Both the position numbers and the translations under genes were made by a program. This document shows, in pieces, positions 1-8,597 of a stretch of 20,608 nt of DNA. The first letter of the stretch is position 1. The number at the start of each line of letters is the position of its first letter. The notes below the pieces were generated by a model. It had not been told where the DNA came from. It worked only from the letters and a program-made list of their open reading frames with translations, and did no database searches. Origin of the DNA: a virus; the IMG/VR virus record IMGVR_UViG_3300029286_000951, positions 1 through 20,608 of that record; one strand, given 5' to 3'.

Positions 1-2831
1 AACGAACCAAGACTTTGATAACTTCCACTACCTTTTAAATAATATGTTCTTGGTGTCTTTTCTTTTCCTGCATATAATAAATATGCACCAACACCATCTG
101 TGCCAGATTCACCAATTTTAGTCTTTATGATTCCATTATCCTGTGATTCATATAATTTAATCCAAGGTGAAGCCTGGTCTATTTCACGTATTCCATCTAA
201 TTTACATACGCCTCTTTCATTACCTTGTAAAATACATTCGCAATAAGTATAACCATATGATATTGCTAATCCTACCTTTAAATGATACCATCCAGTCCAA
301 TCAGTTCCTTCTACATAATCACCCCATAATGGTTGTATTAAAGATGTGTCATTAATATCTTTCAATTCAGCATCAACTGTATTTTGGTTCCAAGTTGGTC
401 GCAATATATGTTCTGCTAATAACCATTCGCCAACCCAAGCATCTAAAGTTTTCATAGAATGTAATTCACCAGTAGCTTGACTATCTGGATCGTGAAATAA
501 TTCATTTGTATGCTTAAATCCAACTTCTACACGCTCAGTATCTACAGTATAGAAATAATGTGGACGATAATTAGGCATTCCATCAAGATATGTTCTTGCA
601 CCAAAAAAGTCATTTGACCATTTCATTGCAATTCTATCCCAATATTCAATAATAGACTCAGCAGCATAAGGAACTGTAGCCCAAGATGTTATTGTAATAT
701 GTTGTTCAGATGATGATGAACCAAAGTAAAATCCAATTTCATCTACCATCCACAAATCTGGCATAGTTACGCCAGAATTTGAACATAAATCAAACTTTAA
801 TTGTCCAGTTTCATACTTCAATGTTGAAGGTACTTCATATTCTTGCTGTTCACCAATTGTTATTTCCCATGAAGAATCAGGCCCCCATTTTTCTTCAGCG
901 GAAGTATATCTGATGCAAGAACCAGTTATTTCTCTATATTTTATTACTAATGTAACAGCAATATCTTGAGTAGCACCAGTTGTTTGCAAATTTACACAAC
1001 TAAATGAACTCCAGTCAGAAACATCTTCATATTCTATTCCTGGTAATTCGCCACTATGAGGAACTGCCGCTGGATCCCACCATTTAGGATCATCTAATGT
1101 AGTAGTAATAGGTAAATTAGCTTTAGTCATTAATAACCAATCAGCAGAATATTCACCAGCAGAACTATCTTCTTTTAATGGTAATGGATAAGCATATGAA
1201 ACTAATCTCCACATTCTATTGTATCTTCTATTATTAGCTAATATTCTTCCTAATATTCCACCAGCAGCAGGTACTGTTAATACCATAGTGTTGCAATCAA
1301 TTTCAGCACCATTAGTCGCAGTCCAAGACGAAGGACGATGTTCGCCATCAGGTTTATCAAGATTTAATTCAGTTCTTACAACAGTTATCCAGTCTTTAAC
1401 ACCAGGATAATCTTTCATATCAGCTTTAAGTCCATGAAAGGCTATAGGTAGAATTAAGTCTTTACCATCATAGTGAATTGGATTTCCATAATCATCAATT
1501 TCATCGCGTGGATAATCTTTTCGATCCTGATGTGTAAATACTACATCTTCGTCATTTACTTCACACCAATCCCATCGTAATTTAACTTGTATTCCAGAAC
1601 CAAGACTTGCGAAAGAACGTGAAATTGCATATGGAACTGGAGTAGTATAAATCCAGAATTCATCATATTCATGTATTCCAGGTGCTAATGAAACATCAGC
1701 ATCAGTTTGGTCGTCTCTTTTAAATAATCCGACATCGAATGGCTGTCCTTTACTATCATCATAATCGCCATAATCAACATGAGTATTAAGACCATTTAAT
1801 GCTTTATAAAGTTTTAAATCGAATTTTATATGATTTACATTAGTAATTGTTTGTGAAAAAGCTTTAGCACCAGAACCTAATGTGCCTCTTTGCAAGGCCC
1901 AATATCCATTAGAATCTTGTATCATTTTCCAAGATATAATACTACTAGAAGTAGCAGCAGTATCATAAGTTAATGGATCTGGATATGTTTCATCACCATG
2001 ATAATGCATTACAGCACCATTATGTCCATTAGAACCAACTGTATGATTATCTATTTGGAACGTTAATTTAGAAAAATCTAAAGTATGTTCTACACCATCT
2101 TGGACAAATGTTGATTTAACTCCGCAATAGGTAGTATTAATATCTTTAGCACTGGTTAATGATTGAGATAAACTAAATACTAATGCTGAAGTAACATCAG
2201 TTTCAGTTCCAGCACCATAGTTTTTTGTTACAGATGTTGTTCCTATAGAAGCATAAACTTCTGTATTTTCATCAGCATACCATCTATCTTCACCTTTTCG
2301 CTGTGTTGGATGTCTTAATTCAGTATCTTCTGGAACATATTCATTTGTGACTAAACATCTGCGATATATACCACTTGAACCAATACTAAAATCTTCTTGA
2401 ATATAAGTAATGCCTTTAAATCCAAATGTAGCAGGTAATGTTGCTGGTTGTTTAGTATACCAACCATTACAATATAAAACTCTGTCTGTAACTAAATCCA
2501 TCATAGTTCCAGCACTTGATTTTACTTCATAAACTCGCCAATACCAGATGAATTGCATAGTTCCATCTGTTATAGAATTAACCCATGCTTGAACTGTGTC
2601 TATTACTTCCTGTGTAAATTCACCAGTACCTTGCATAATTTGAGGAGGATTTAAATATGGAATATATGTGCCTGAACTTATTAAAGATATTGATGTAGAT
2701 GCACCTAACGATGATGCAGAAACATATTGGAAACCATCTATTCCTCTTTCCCAGTCAACATTAGCCAATAATGTTCCACTATAAGCAGTATCTCCTAAAA
2801 CTTGTTCACCACGAACTCCCCATACTGTCAT
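1..2831 (-). CDS. Large tail-tip, baseplate or fibre protein (C-terminus outside window)
   Basis: I translated the minus strand from the ATG at 2831 to the window edge and found no stop, giving at least 943 residues with the C-terminus missing. It begins MTVWGVRGEQVLGDTAYSG, 3 bases after the tape measure stop, behind GGGAG at 7 bases spacing. The composition is rich in Trp, Tyr, Gly, Thr and Asp, with no membrane segment or coiled coil. It reads as a chain of beta-rich modules: about residues 170-300 are Ser/Thr/Gly-rich, and about 690-765 look like a carbohydrate-binding-type beta sandwich ending LWMVDEIGFYF. Position right after the tape measure is where distal tail, baseplate or receptor-binding proteins lie. 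I recognise no specific family. The tail assignment rests on context and composition. It could be an enzyme-bearing tail protein, but I see no catalytic motif in the visible part. Confidence 0.8.
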   Translation of the reverse strand, partial: MTVWGVRGEQVLGDTAYSGTLLANVDWERGIDGFQYVSASSLGASTSISLISSGTYIPYLNPPQIMQGTGEFTQEVIDTVQAWVNSITDGTMQFIWYWRVYEVKSSAGTMMDLVTDRVLYCNGWYTKQPATLPATFGFKGITYIQEDFSIGSSGIYRRCLVTNEYVPEDTELRHPTQRKGEDRWYADENTEVYASIGTTSVTKNYGAGTETDVTSALVFSLSQSLTSAKDINTTYCGVKSTFVQDGVEHTLDFSKLTFQIDNHTVGSNGHNGAVMHYHGDETYPDPLTYDTAATSSSIISWKMIQDSNGYWALQRGTLGSGAKAFSQTITNVNHIKFDLKLYKALNGLNTHVDYGDYDDSKGQPFDVGLFKRDDQTDADVSLAPGIHEYDEFWIYTTPVPYAISRSFASLGSGIQVKLRWDWCEVNDEDVVFTHQDRKDYPRDEIDDYGNPIHYDGKDLILPIAFHGLKADMKDYPGVKDWITVVRTELNLDKPDGEHRPSSWTATNGAEIDCNTMVLTVPAAGGILGRILANNRRYNRMWRLVSYAYPLPLKEDSSAGEYSADWLLMTKANLPITTTLDDPKWWDPAAVPHSGELPGIEYEDVSDWSSFSCVNLQTTGATQDIAVTLVIKYREITGSCIRYTSAEEKWGPDSSWEITIGEQQEYEVPSTLKYETGQLKFDLCSNSGVTMPDLWMVDEIGFYFGSSSSEQHITITSWATVPYAAESIIEYWDRIAMKWSNDFFGARTYLDGMPNYRPHYFYTVDTERVEVGFKHTNELFHDPDSQATGELHSMKTLDAWVGEWLLAEHILRPTWNQNTVDAELKDINDTSLIQPLWGDYVEGTDWTGWYHLKVGLAISYGYTYCECILQGNERGVCKLDGIREIDQASPWIKLYESQDNGIIKTKIGESGTDGVGAYLLYAGKEKTPRTYYLKGSGSYQSLGS

Positions 2832-2834
2832 TGT

Positions 2835-5597
2835 TTATCTCCCTTGCATCTGACGATAATATCTTGGAAAATTGTTCTTAGCCCATTCATCCATAGCTTG
2901 TTTAACTTCAGCAGGATTTCCATTTCTGATGTCAATATTGGCATAGAATTGAATATTAGGTTCCTGTGTATTTGTAACTGGCATCATTCCACCAACAACA
3001 GGACTTCCAGTAGAAGAAACATTATATCCAGAATGATAATTAGTTGCTGGCATTAATGGACTCATAGAAGGAACCATAGGAATGTTAGCAGGAGTTCCCC
3101 AAGGTGTTAATTGTCCAGTAGGCATAGTTGGAGCCATAGGATTATAGCCACCAACAGGTAAATTACCAACCCATTGTCTTGCACCAGCACTAAATTGAGT
3201 ATATTTAGAACTTGCATTATCTAATGCAACCTGTCTATCCACTGTTGATGTGACAGTTGCAGGCACATCTGCTATAGCTTCACCCATACCTTTCCAAGAT
3301 TCGTCTCTAACTGATTTAAACCAATCATTTGTATTATTTAAAAATTCAGTTGGAATTAAAGGTAATCCAAATGCTTTAGATACTGTATTTAGCCCATCAA
3401 TTACTGCTAAAATTGCTGTCATACAAATCACTTGCCATTCCATCATTACTACCATAGAAGCAAGAACACCAATTTTTATAATATCGAATATAATTTTAAA
3501 TGCTCCACCAACTGAATTTAAAACACCAGCAATACTTAATAATGATGGAATAAGAATATCAGCCATATTTAAAACAATTTCACCAATTTTAGGAACGCTA
3601 TTCATAAATGATTGATATAAGAATAATATATACTTAGCTATATATTGTATCCATTCACCAAATATAGGAGCATTATTAGCAATATAACCAAATGCTGCTC
3701 CTAAGAAAGTTGATACTGAAGTCCATAATCCTATAAACCACGAAGATATAGTAGCTACATTCTGTGGATTTAATAATGCTACTAACCAAGATATACCTAC
3801 AACCATTTTATCTATTATAGCAGTTATTATTTGTGCTGGACTTGCACCACCAGTTATTTCACTTATTAATTGTGCAAAAGCACTTCCTAATCCTAATACT
3901 GAAGATATTAAATTCTGGAATGATTGGCTTTGTGCTACTTGAACTAAAACTACTAATGCTTGAGCAGCAAATTGCATAAATGCATTACCAACTCTTAAAA
4001 CTGCATTAGCAAGCATATCAAATACACCAGTCTGTTTCAACCAATCAATAATTTTTCTACCATATACAATCCATTCTTTAAATGTAGGAAGTAATAAATT
4101 ACCAATATATCTTCTAATTTCACCAATAGCATCTTTAAAGTTAGAAATACTTCCAATAGCAATATCAGATTGCTTTTTCATAGCTCCACCAAATCTGGTT
4201 GCTATGATTTTATCTAATGAGCCTTTAATTGCTTCTGCATCACCTGGTTTTTGTGAAGAAATACCGCCACCTTTAGCTGCATTAGCACCATTCTGAATTA
4301 AATTAAGATTGGTAATACCAAATTCTTTAAGTCTTTCAAATTCGCCTCTAGTAGCATCTAAATAAGCTTCTACACCTTGTTCTAATGACTTGCCCATAGC
4401 AGAAGACATATTTCCAATAGGTCCTACTAATGCCTTAGGATCTAAATCTTGCATTTTTAATCTAACTGCTGCGTCCACAACTTCTGGAACCTCAAATGGT
4501 GTTTGTGCTGCAAATTCTGTTGCCCATTTAGTCATTTCTTTAGCTGCTGGAATATTGCCTCTAAATGCAGTTTCCATTTTGGCTCCTAAGCCTTCAAATT
4601 CTACTGCTGCATCTAATGTTGATTTGGCTACTAATCCAAGACTAACTAAAAGTCCTCCACCTACAATAAGTGTGGTTATACCAATTGCTCTTATAGCTCG
4701 TCCAGCTAATTGAGCACCTTTAATTATGCCATTAAAAACAAATCCAACAACGTTAGCAAATGTTCGGACTACTGCTGTAACTACTTTAAAAGCAGTAGAA
4801 AGAATAGATGTAATTAAATTCCCGAGGGCAGCAACAGTAGGCCCTATAACTTGTATTAATCCAGCTATTGCAGATGCTATAGCACCACCAGCTCTAAAAG
4901 TACCTGCTATAGTATTACCAATACCTACAGCCATATCTCTTAGTCCGCCACCAATATCAGTCATTCCTCTTCTTAATATTCCATTAGGCCCTCCAGCAGC
5001 ATTAACTCCATCCTGTGCTCTTGCTCCTGCTATAACAGTTCTTGCACGAATATTGCCAAGAATACCCTGTCCTCTAGCTGGTGACATTCTGCCATTTTCT
5101 CCCACAATTATAATTGCTCTACCAGGATTTATATTTAGTGCTGCTCGTGATATTATACCAGTTCTTAAATCTCTGTTTCCGCGACTTAAACTTCGCCAGC
5201 CAGATATAACACCACCTATTCCTCTCGATGTTCTTGTTATACCTGCCAATCCTTGTCTAATACCTTCAAAAAATATATCCCAATTATCTGTTTTTGGTTG
5301 AGGTAACTGTCTAATAGATTTTCCTAAATTATTATAAACATTAGAAACTTTAGAAACACTATTCCCATGTTTAGCCATACTTGTAGCCAACAATTCTCCA
5401 CCAGCAGCACCAGCAAGCAAAGAACTTGTCAAAGAATCTATTTCTTTCTTTCCTTTATCTGTGCTACTTTTGATATTGAATGTTCCAGCCATCTCTGATT
5501 TTAATTTCTTAGCGGCAGCAGACATGGCAATAAGGCCTCGCGATGCTTTATCGTCAAGCCTTACTGTCATAGAAATCAACATATTCTTATTTGCCAT
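2835..5597 (-). CDS. Tail tape measure protein
   Basis: A 920-residue protein whose length would set tail length and which is extruded from the tail tube during DNA entry. It starts with a basic, Ala-rich helical region. A long hydrophobic stretch (about 236-326) follows, then a segment typical of tape measures with AVEFEGLGAKM at 331-341 and AAQTPFEVPEV near 364-374. Further hydrophobic helices lie in the C-terminal half, and a Pro/Met/Gly-rich low-complexity tail precedes the end. The start has a textbook GGAGG 8 bases upstream and lies 4 bases after the stop of the frameshifted chaperone. It is the longest complete gene in the window and follows the G/GT chaperone, the usual order. No peptidase motif was recognised. 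Confidence 0.93.
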   Translation of the reverse strand: MANKNMLISMTVRLDDKASRGLIAMSAAAKKLKSEMAGTFNIKSSTDKGKKEIDSLTSSLLAGAAGGELLATSMAKHGNSVSKVSNVYNNLGKSIRQLPQPKTDNWDIFFEGIRQGLAGITRTSRGIGGVISGWRSLSRGNRDLRTGIISRAALNINPGRAIIIVGENGRMSPARGQGILGNIRARTVIAGARAQDGVNAAGGPNGILRRGMTDIGGGLRDMAVGIGNTIAGTFRAGGAIASAIAGLIQVIGPTVAALGNLITSILSTAFKVVTAVVRTFANVVGFVFNGIIKGAQLAGRAIRAIGITTLIVGGGLLVSLGLVAKSTLDAAVEFEGLGAKMETAFRGNIPAAKEMTKWATEFAAQTPFEVPEVVDAAVRLKMQDLDPKALVGPIGNMSSAMGKSLEQGVEAYLDATRGEFERLKEFGITNLNLIQNGANAAKGGGISSQKPGDAEAIKGSLDKIIATRFGGAMKKQSDIAIGSISNFKDAIGEIRRYIGNLLLPTFKEWIVYGRKIIDWLKQTGVFDMLANAVLRVGNAFMQFAAQALVVLVQVAQSQSFQNLISSVLGLGSAFAQLISEITGGASPAQIITAIIDKMVVGISWLVALLNPQNVATISSWFIGLWTSVSTFLGAAFGYIANNAPIFGEWIQYIAKYILFLYQSFMNSVPKIGEIVLNMADILIPSLLSIAGVLNSVGGAFKIIFDIIKIGVLASMVVMMEWQVICMTAILAVIDGLNTVSKAFGLPLIPTEFLNNTNDWFKSVRDESWKGMGEAIADVPATVTSTVDRQVALDNASSKYTQFSAGARQWVGNLPVGGYNPMAPTMPTGQLTPWGTPANIPMVPSMSPLMPATNYHSGYNVSSTGSPVVGGMMPVTNTQEPNIQFYANIDIRNGNPAEVKQAMDEWAKNNFPRYYRQMQGR

Positions 5598-5601
5598 TTA
5601 A

Positions 5602-6134
5602 TTACCTCCGACTAGCTTGTGAAGCATTCCAGCGATTTTCTTTAGCCTCTTCGTCGAGATAAATTAGACAAGTTTCTAAGAATTTAGGATCTTCATTTAA
5701 TAATGTTTCCCTTGTATATCCTTGTAATGTTCTTAACAATCCAAGAATAACAAATTCTTCTGGAACATCATCAGCACTTGTTATTCCGCCTTTTATTAAT
5801 TCTCTGGCTATGCCTCTGATGTCTCTGCTAAAGGGTTTTGTGGATTCACTGCACTGAATATCCCTTCTGTAAGTTCTTTAATAATAGAAGGCGATAATTC
5901 ATCCAATAATTCTACACTCCATTTAACTTCGCCATTATCATCTTCTAATCCACTAACTGCGATAACACAATCTTTAATTACTTTTTCCATGAAGTCAATC
6001 TGTGCTTCTGAATCGCCTTCATCAATCTTAGATTGTTCCTTAGCAATTTGTCTATACTTTCCCCAACTCAATTTAACATCAAATGTTAAATCTTCTACTT
6101 TCACTTTTGTCACATTTAAACTATTTAGTTTCAT
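5602..6134 (-). CDS. GT-type tail assembly chaperone made by -1 frameshift
   Basis: The short chaperone frame (ATG at 6134) can be extended by a -1 shift at the C_CCT_TTA heptamer at 5835-5829. After 102 zero-frame residues, ribosomes enter a frame open for 75 more codons, to a TAA at 5604-5602. The extension starts SRDIRGIARELIKGG and ends ENRWNASQASRR, giving a 177-residue fusion. The extension has no credible start of its own and abuts the tape measure gene. Its acidic, Leu-rich middle resembles T domains in character. This is the classic lambda G/GT arrangement, in which the minor fused product loads the tape measure for tube polymerisation. The frames and heptamer are read directly; the function is from family knowledge and position. 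Confidence 0.85.
5808..6134 (-). CDS. G-type tail assembly chaperone (unshifted product)
   Basis: A 108-residue acidic soluble protein starting MKLNSLNVTKVKVEDLTFDV and ending PLAETSEA. An upstream in-frame GTG at 6167 is possible, but GGGAGG lies 6 bases before the ATG at 6134, which I prefer. The start overlaps the end of the upstream methyltransferase-glycosyltransferase by 14 bases, so the two are probably translationally coupled. It is the abundant product of the G/GT pair; the fusion form comes from the slip site near its end. Size, charge, position before the tape measure and the -1 extension make the role likely even without a named sequence family. Confidence 0.85.
   Translation of the reverse strand: MKLNSLNVTKVKVEDLTFDVKLSWGKYRQIAKEQSKIDEGDSEAQIDFMEKVIKDCVIAVSGLEDDNGEVKWSVELLDELSPSIIKELTEGIFSAVNPQNPLAETSEA
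5829..5835 (-). other. Programmed -1 frameshift slippery site C_CCT_TTA
   Basis: Read on the minus strand, the heptamer is C CCU UUA in the zero frame of the chaperone gene. It fits X XXY YYZ exactly: both tRNAs re-pair fully at the first two codon positions after slipping to CCC UUU. It lies 6 codons before the zero-frame stop (TAG, 5810-5808), and the -1 frame is open up to the tape measure gene. I saw no strong stem-loop just downstream, only a short GGC/GCC hairpin, so stimulation may be weak or of another kind. Confidence 0.8.
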
Positions 6135-7527
6135 TTTTGTCCTCCCAGGACGGTGAAGTATCACCATATTTTTCTTGTAAAAGTTTTAAATTCTTTTCTA
6201 ATAATGCATTAGGATTTTCTAATGTATTCATTGTTATACTACCAGCGTGATGAACGAAAGAACCACCAATTATTAAATTCTTATATCCTTTCATATTACT
6301 TCTAATACACCAATCATCATCGTCACACATTCCTAATCCAAACCTTTCATCCATTCCACCAACATCTTCTACAAATTCTTTAGTAATCATCATACAGAAA
6401 CCAATTAATCTTTCAGTTTCTACAATTTGTTCATATCTTTTAATCTGTTCATCCCATGCCCAACCCATCATATCTTTATTATTTGTATATCCAACTGGTA
6501 TTTTCTGATAACCACTAATATTATTACATAATGGACCAACTATTCCAGCCTTTTCAACACCTATAAGAACATCAATCATTCTATCAGCAAAACCTTCAGG
6601 AAATATAACATCATTATTAGATAATAAAATTAAATCTCCAGTTGCTTTATCTAATCCTTGATTAACTGCCTTAATCCATCCTAAGTTCTCCTCATTTCTA
6701 TATACAATAACACCATTGGCTTCGCACCACTCTTTAGTGCCATCTATGCTTCCATTATCTATAACTATAATTTCATTATCTATATGTATTAATGCTTTTT
6801 TCAATGAATTAATGGCTTTTTGCGTATATTCTAATTGATTCCAACAAGGCATAACCACTGATAATTTCTTGTCTCTACGATTGGCTCTAACGGCTCTACA
6901 AACATACTGATAGGTGTAATACTCTATTAACTCTGCCCTATCGTTACAGCCAATATGTAGCCTATTCTGATGCACTTCATTGCCATATTCAGGAACCTTT
7001 TCGCCTGGCAAGATTATAGCTTTCATTTCTTCTATTTTCCATCCTGCCCGCCACAACATTTTTTGCAATTCTCTTCTAGTAAATAAATGCTTATGAGTCT
7101 CATCTAATAATCCAGTATCAGAATATGTAAAATCACCATTTAATAATCCATCTACTACTGTCCAATGTCTATTATTTGGCACTGATATTACTATACTTCC
7201 ATCTTTCTTAATATTCATATGTATCTTATTTAGTAATTCTTCAGGATTATTTAAATGTTCTAATACATCTGCTAATATTATGCAGTCATACATATAATCT
7301 ATTTTATCAGTTTCAACATCTAAAATATCGAAATTATCTAAATTACTTTTAGCTTCTTTATAATATATAGCATTGTTATCTATACCAGACACGACACAAT
7401 CTCTTGACTGTTTTAAATTATAGCCAAGAGTACCTGAAGCACATCCAATATCTAAAATTGATTTAGCTTTTTCTGGAACTAAAGAAATCACATCATTACG
7501 ATTGTGATTGTGGTATTTGTTTTGCAT
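6121..7527 (-). CDS. Methyltransferase-glycosyltransferase family 2 fusion
   Basis: A 468-residue two-domain enzyme. Residues 1-215 are a class I SAM-dependent methyltransferase: motif I is ILDIGCASG (24-32), an acidic mid motif lies in YDCIILADVLEHL (80-92), and VISVPNNRHW (113-122) is typical of the UbiE/COQ5-like fold. Residues 220-450 are a GT-A family 2 transferase: LSVVMPCWNQ (222-231), IIVIDNGSIDGT (253-264), the metal-binding SNND (303-306), and GGMDERFGLGMCDDDDW (390-406) with a later His427. It would transfer a sugar from a nucleotide-sugar and perhaps methylate it. The gene sits between tail tube and tail chaperone, an odd place for an enzyme, which suggests a moron modifying virion protein glycans or host surface polymer. 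GGGAGG precedes the ATG, a few bases from a long hairpin. Substrate unknown. Confidence 0.9.
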   Translation of the reverse strand: MQNKYHNHNRNDVISLVPEKAKSILDIGCASGTLGYNLKQSRDCVVSGIDNNAIYYKEAKSNLDNFDILDVETDKIDYMYDCIILADVLEHLNNPEELLNKIHMNIKKDGSIVISVPNNRHWTVVDGLLNGDFTYSDTGLLDETHKHLFTRRELQKMLWRAGWKIEEMKAIILPGEKVPEYGNEVHQNRLHIGCNDRAELIEYYTYQYVCRAVRANRRDKKLSVVMPCWNQLEYTQKAINSLKKALIHIDNEIIVIDNGSIDGTKEWCEANGVIVYRNEENLGWIKAVNQGLDKATGDLILLSNNDVIFPEGFADRMIDVLIGVEKAGIVGPLCNNISGYQKIPVGYTNNKDMMGWAWDEQIKRYEQIVETERLIGFCMMITKEFVEDVGGMDERFGLGMCDDDDWCIRSNMKGYKNLIIGGSFVHHAGSITMNTLENPNALLEKNLKLLQEKYGDTSPSWEDKNETK

Positions 7528-7545
7528 CTAATTCTCCTCCCAGAG

Positions 7546-7594
7546 TGATGGAGTAATTCTGCGGGTCAAAATGACCCGCAGAACCACCCCATCA
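7546..7594 (-). promoter_or_regulatory. Long intergenic RNA hairpin upstream of the methyltransferase-glycosyltransferase
   Basis: Two 23-base arms (7546-7568 and 7572-7594) flank a 3-base loop. The inner 12 pairs are perfect. The outer 11 include three positions that are G.U wobbles in the minus-strand RNA but A.C mismatches in a plus-strand RNA, so the structure favours the transcribed strand. There is no U-run after it, so it is not a canonical terminator. It ends 4 bases before the GGGAGG of the next gene, so it may protect the mRNA, guide processing or insulate translation. A 28-base core (7556-7583) recurs identically at 18689-18716. Confidence 0.8.
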
Positions 7595-7606
7595 TTAGTT
7601 TTTTTA

Positions 7607-8458
7607 TTAGCTTAATCCCCAAGTTAATGAGGTTAAGTCATTATAATCAGCTTCTAAAGACATTTTGTAACTAATAGAATCTTCACCAGCAGCCACAGGA
7701 ACAGGCATGGTTAGTGGATGTAGATTTCCAGCAGTTAGCGTGAAGGTCTTAACAGACGATTCTGTATTCTTAACAGATAATCCAACAGTTGCAATCGCTG
7801 GAACATCAGCAGAAAATATAACAGTAGGAGCAGCAGCAAATTCAACGTCTAATGTTACTTTCATATTTCCAGGAAGAATAACAGTAGGAAGTCTTTGTTC
7901 GCCAGCAGTCTTACAATCTAAATCAGTATCCATTTTAAGTCCATTTTCCAACTTAACTGAAATACTTTGTGCTTCATAAGCATTACCATCTAATGTAATA
8001 CAAGAACTATGCCATAAAAGCATTAAATTCTTAGCTTCTGCGGTAGGTGCTGTAGTCATTGCTGAAGTCGTATAAGACAATGCTAACCAACTCATATCAG
8101 CTTTTAATGCTCCACCTTTTTCTAATGAAAGAGTAAGGCTATCAACATAACAATTTTCTTCCATTACAACTTTACTACCTAATACGCCACCATCAATTTG
8201 TGCGATAACTGGCGGTAATCCATTAATAACTGTTTTTAATGCGAAATCAATCATTAATTCCTTGGTGACCCACATTGATAAAGAACCTTTAGGCTCCATC
8301 ATTGAATAGACAACAGAATCTTGTCCACCTGCCCCAGTTAAATGAGTAAGAGATTGATCTAACGTAAATTCTGCGTTTTCAACTCTTCCAGGAGCTACCT
8401 CTGTTGCCCCTGCCGTAACTTTAATACCTACAACGGTATCTAGTCCAACATATGCCAT
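7607..8458 (-). CDS. Major tail tube protein
   Basis: A 283-residue soluble protein beginning MAYVGLDTVVGIKVTAGATE. Residues 1 to about 190 show the alternating beta pattern of phage tail tube proteins, including NAEFTLDQSLTHLTGAGGQD near 28-48 and the later YEAQSISVKLENGLKMDTDL, resembling the tube-protein loop and strand before the second sheet. The last ~75 residues (VIFSADVPAIATVGLSVKN onward) look like a small added beta domain that may decorate the tube surface. GGAGG precedes the ATG and lies in the last codons of the 44-aa gene. The tail tube lying before the chaperone and tape measure is the standard order, here interrupted by one inserted gene. There is no sheath gene beside it. Confidence 0.8.
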   Translation of the reverse strand: MAYVGLDTVVGIKVTAGATEVAPGRVENAEFTLDQSLTHLTGAGGQDSVVYSMMEPKGSLSMWVTKELMIDFALKTVINGLPPVIAQIDGGVLGSKVVMEENCYVDSLTLSLEKGGALKADMSWLALSYTTSAMTTAPTAEAKNLMLLWHSSCITLDGNAYEAQSISVKLENGLKMDTDLDCKTAGEQRLPTVILPGNMKVTLDVEFAAAPTVIFSADVPAIATVGLSVKNTESSVKTFTLTAGNLHPLTMPVPVAAGEDSISYKMSLEADYNDLTSLTWGLS

Positions 8459-8461
8459 AAT

Positions 8462-8596
8462 TTATTCCTCCTGTTTTGTTTTCCCATCTATCACGACAGG
8501 TTCCATATTTTTGATTTGTTTTAAAACTTTTTTAACTATTTTTTCTTCTTTAATAGTTTTCTTTCCTCTATTTTTATCTGGTATAATCTGCTCCAT
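8462..8596 (-). CDS. Small basic protein (44 aa), unknown function
   Basis: A 44-residue frame, MEQIIPDKNRGKKTIKEEKI through DGKTKQEE, with GGAGG 8 bases before the ATG. It fills the gap between the tail terminator-like gene (1 base away) and the tail tube gene (3 bases). Its C-terminal codons contain the ribosome binding site of the tail tube gene, a sign of coupled translation. It is Lys-rich and probably helical with no membrane segment. I recognise no family. The tight spacing and strong binding site make a real gene likely; a structural or assembly role is only suggested by its location. Confidence 0.7.
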   Translation of the reverse strand: MEQIIPDKNRGKKTIKEEKIVKKVLKQIKNMEPVVIDGKTKQEE

Positions 8597-8597
8597 A

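Noticed and set aside
2802-5301. Several plus-strand open frames of 84-191 codons across the tape measure gene (for example 4726-5301)
   Set aside because: They are antisense shadows of a clear 920-residue gene, with Pro/Ile/Thr-rich low-quality composition and no ribosome binding sites. All well-supported genes are on the minus strand.
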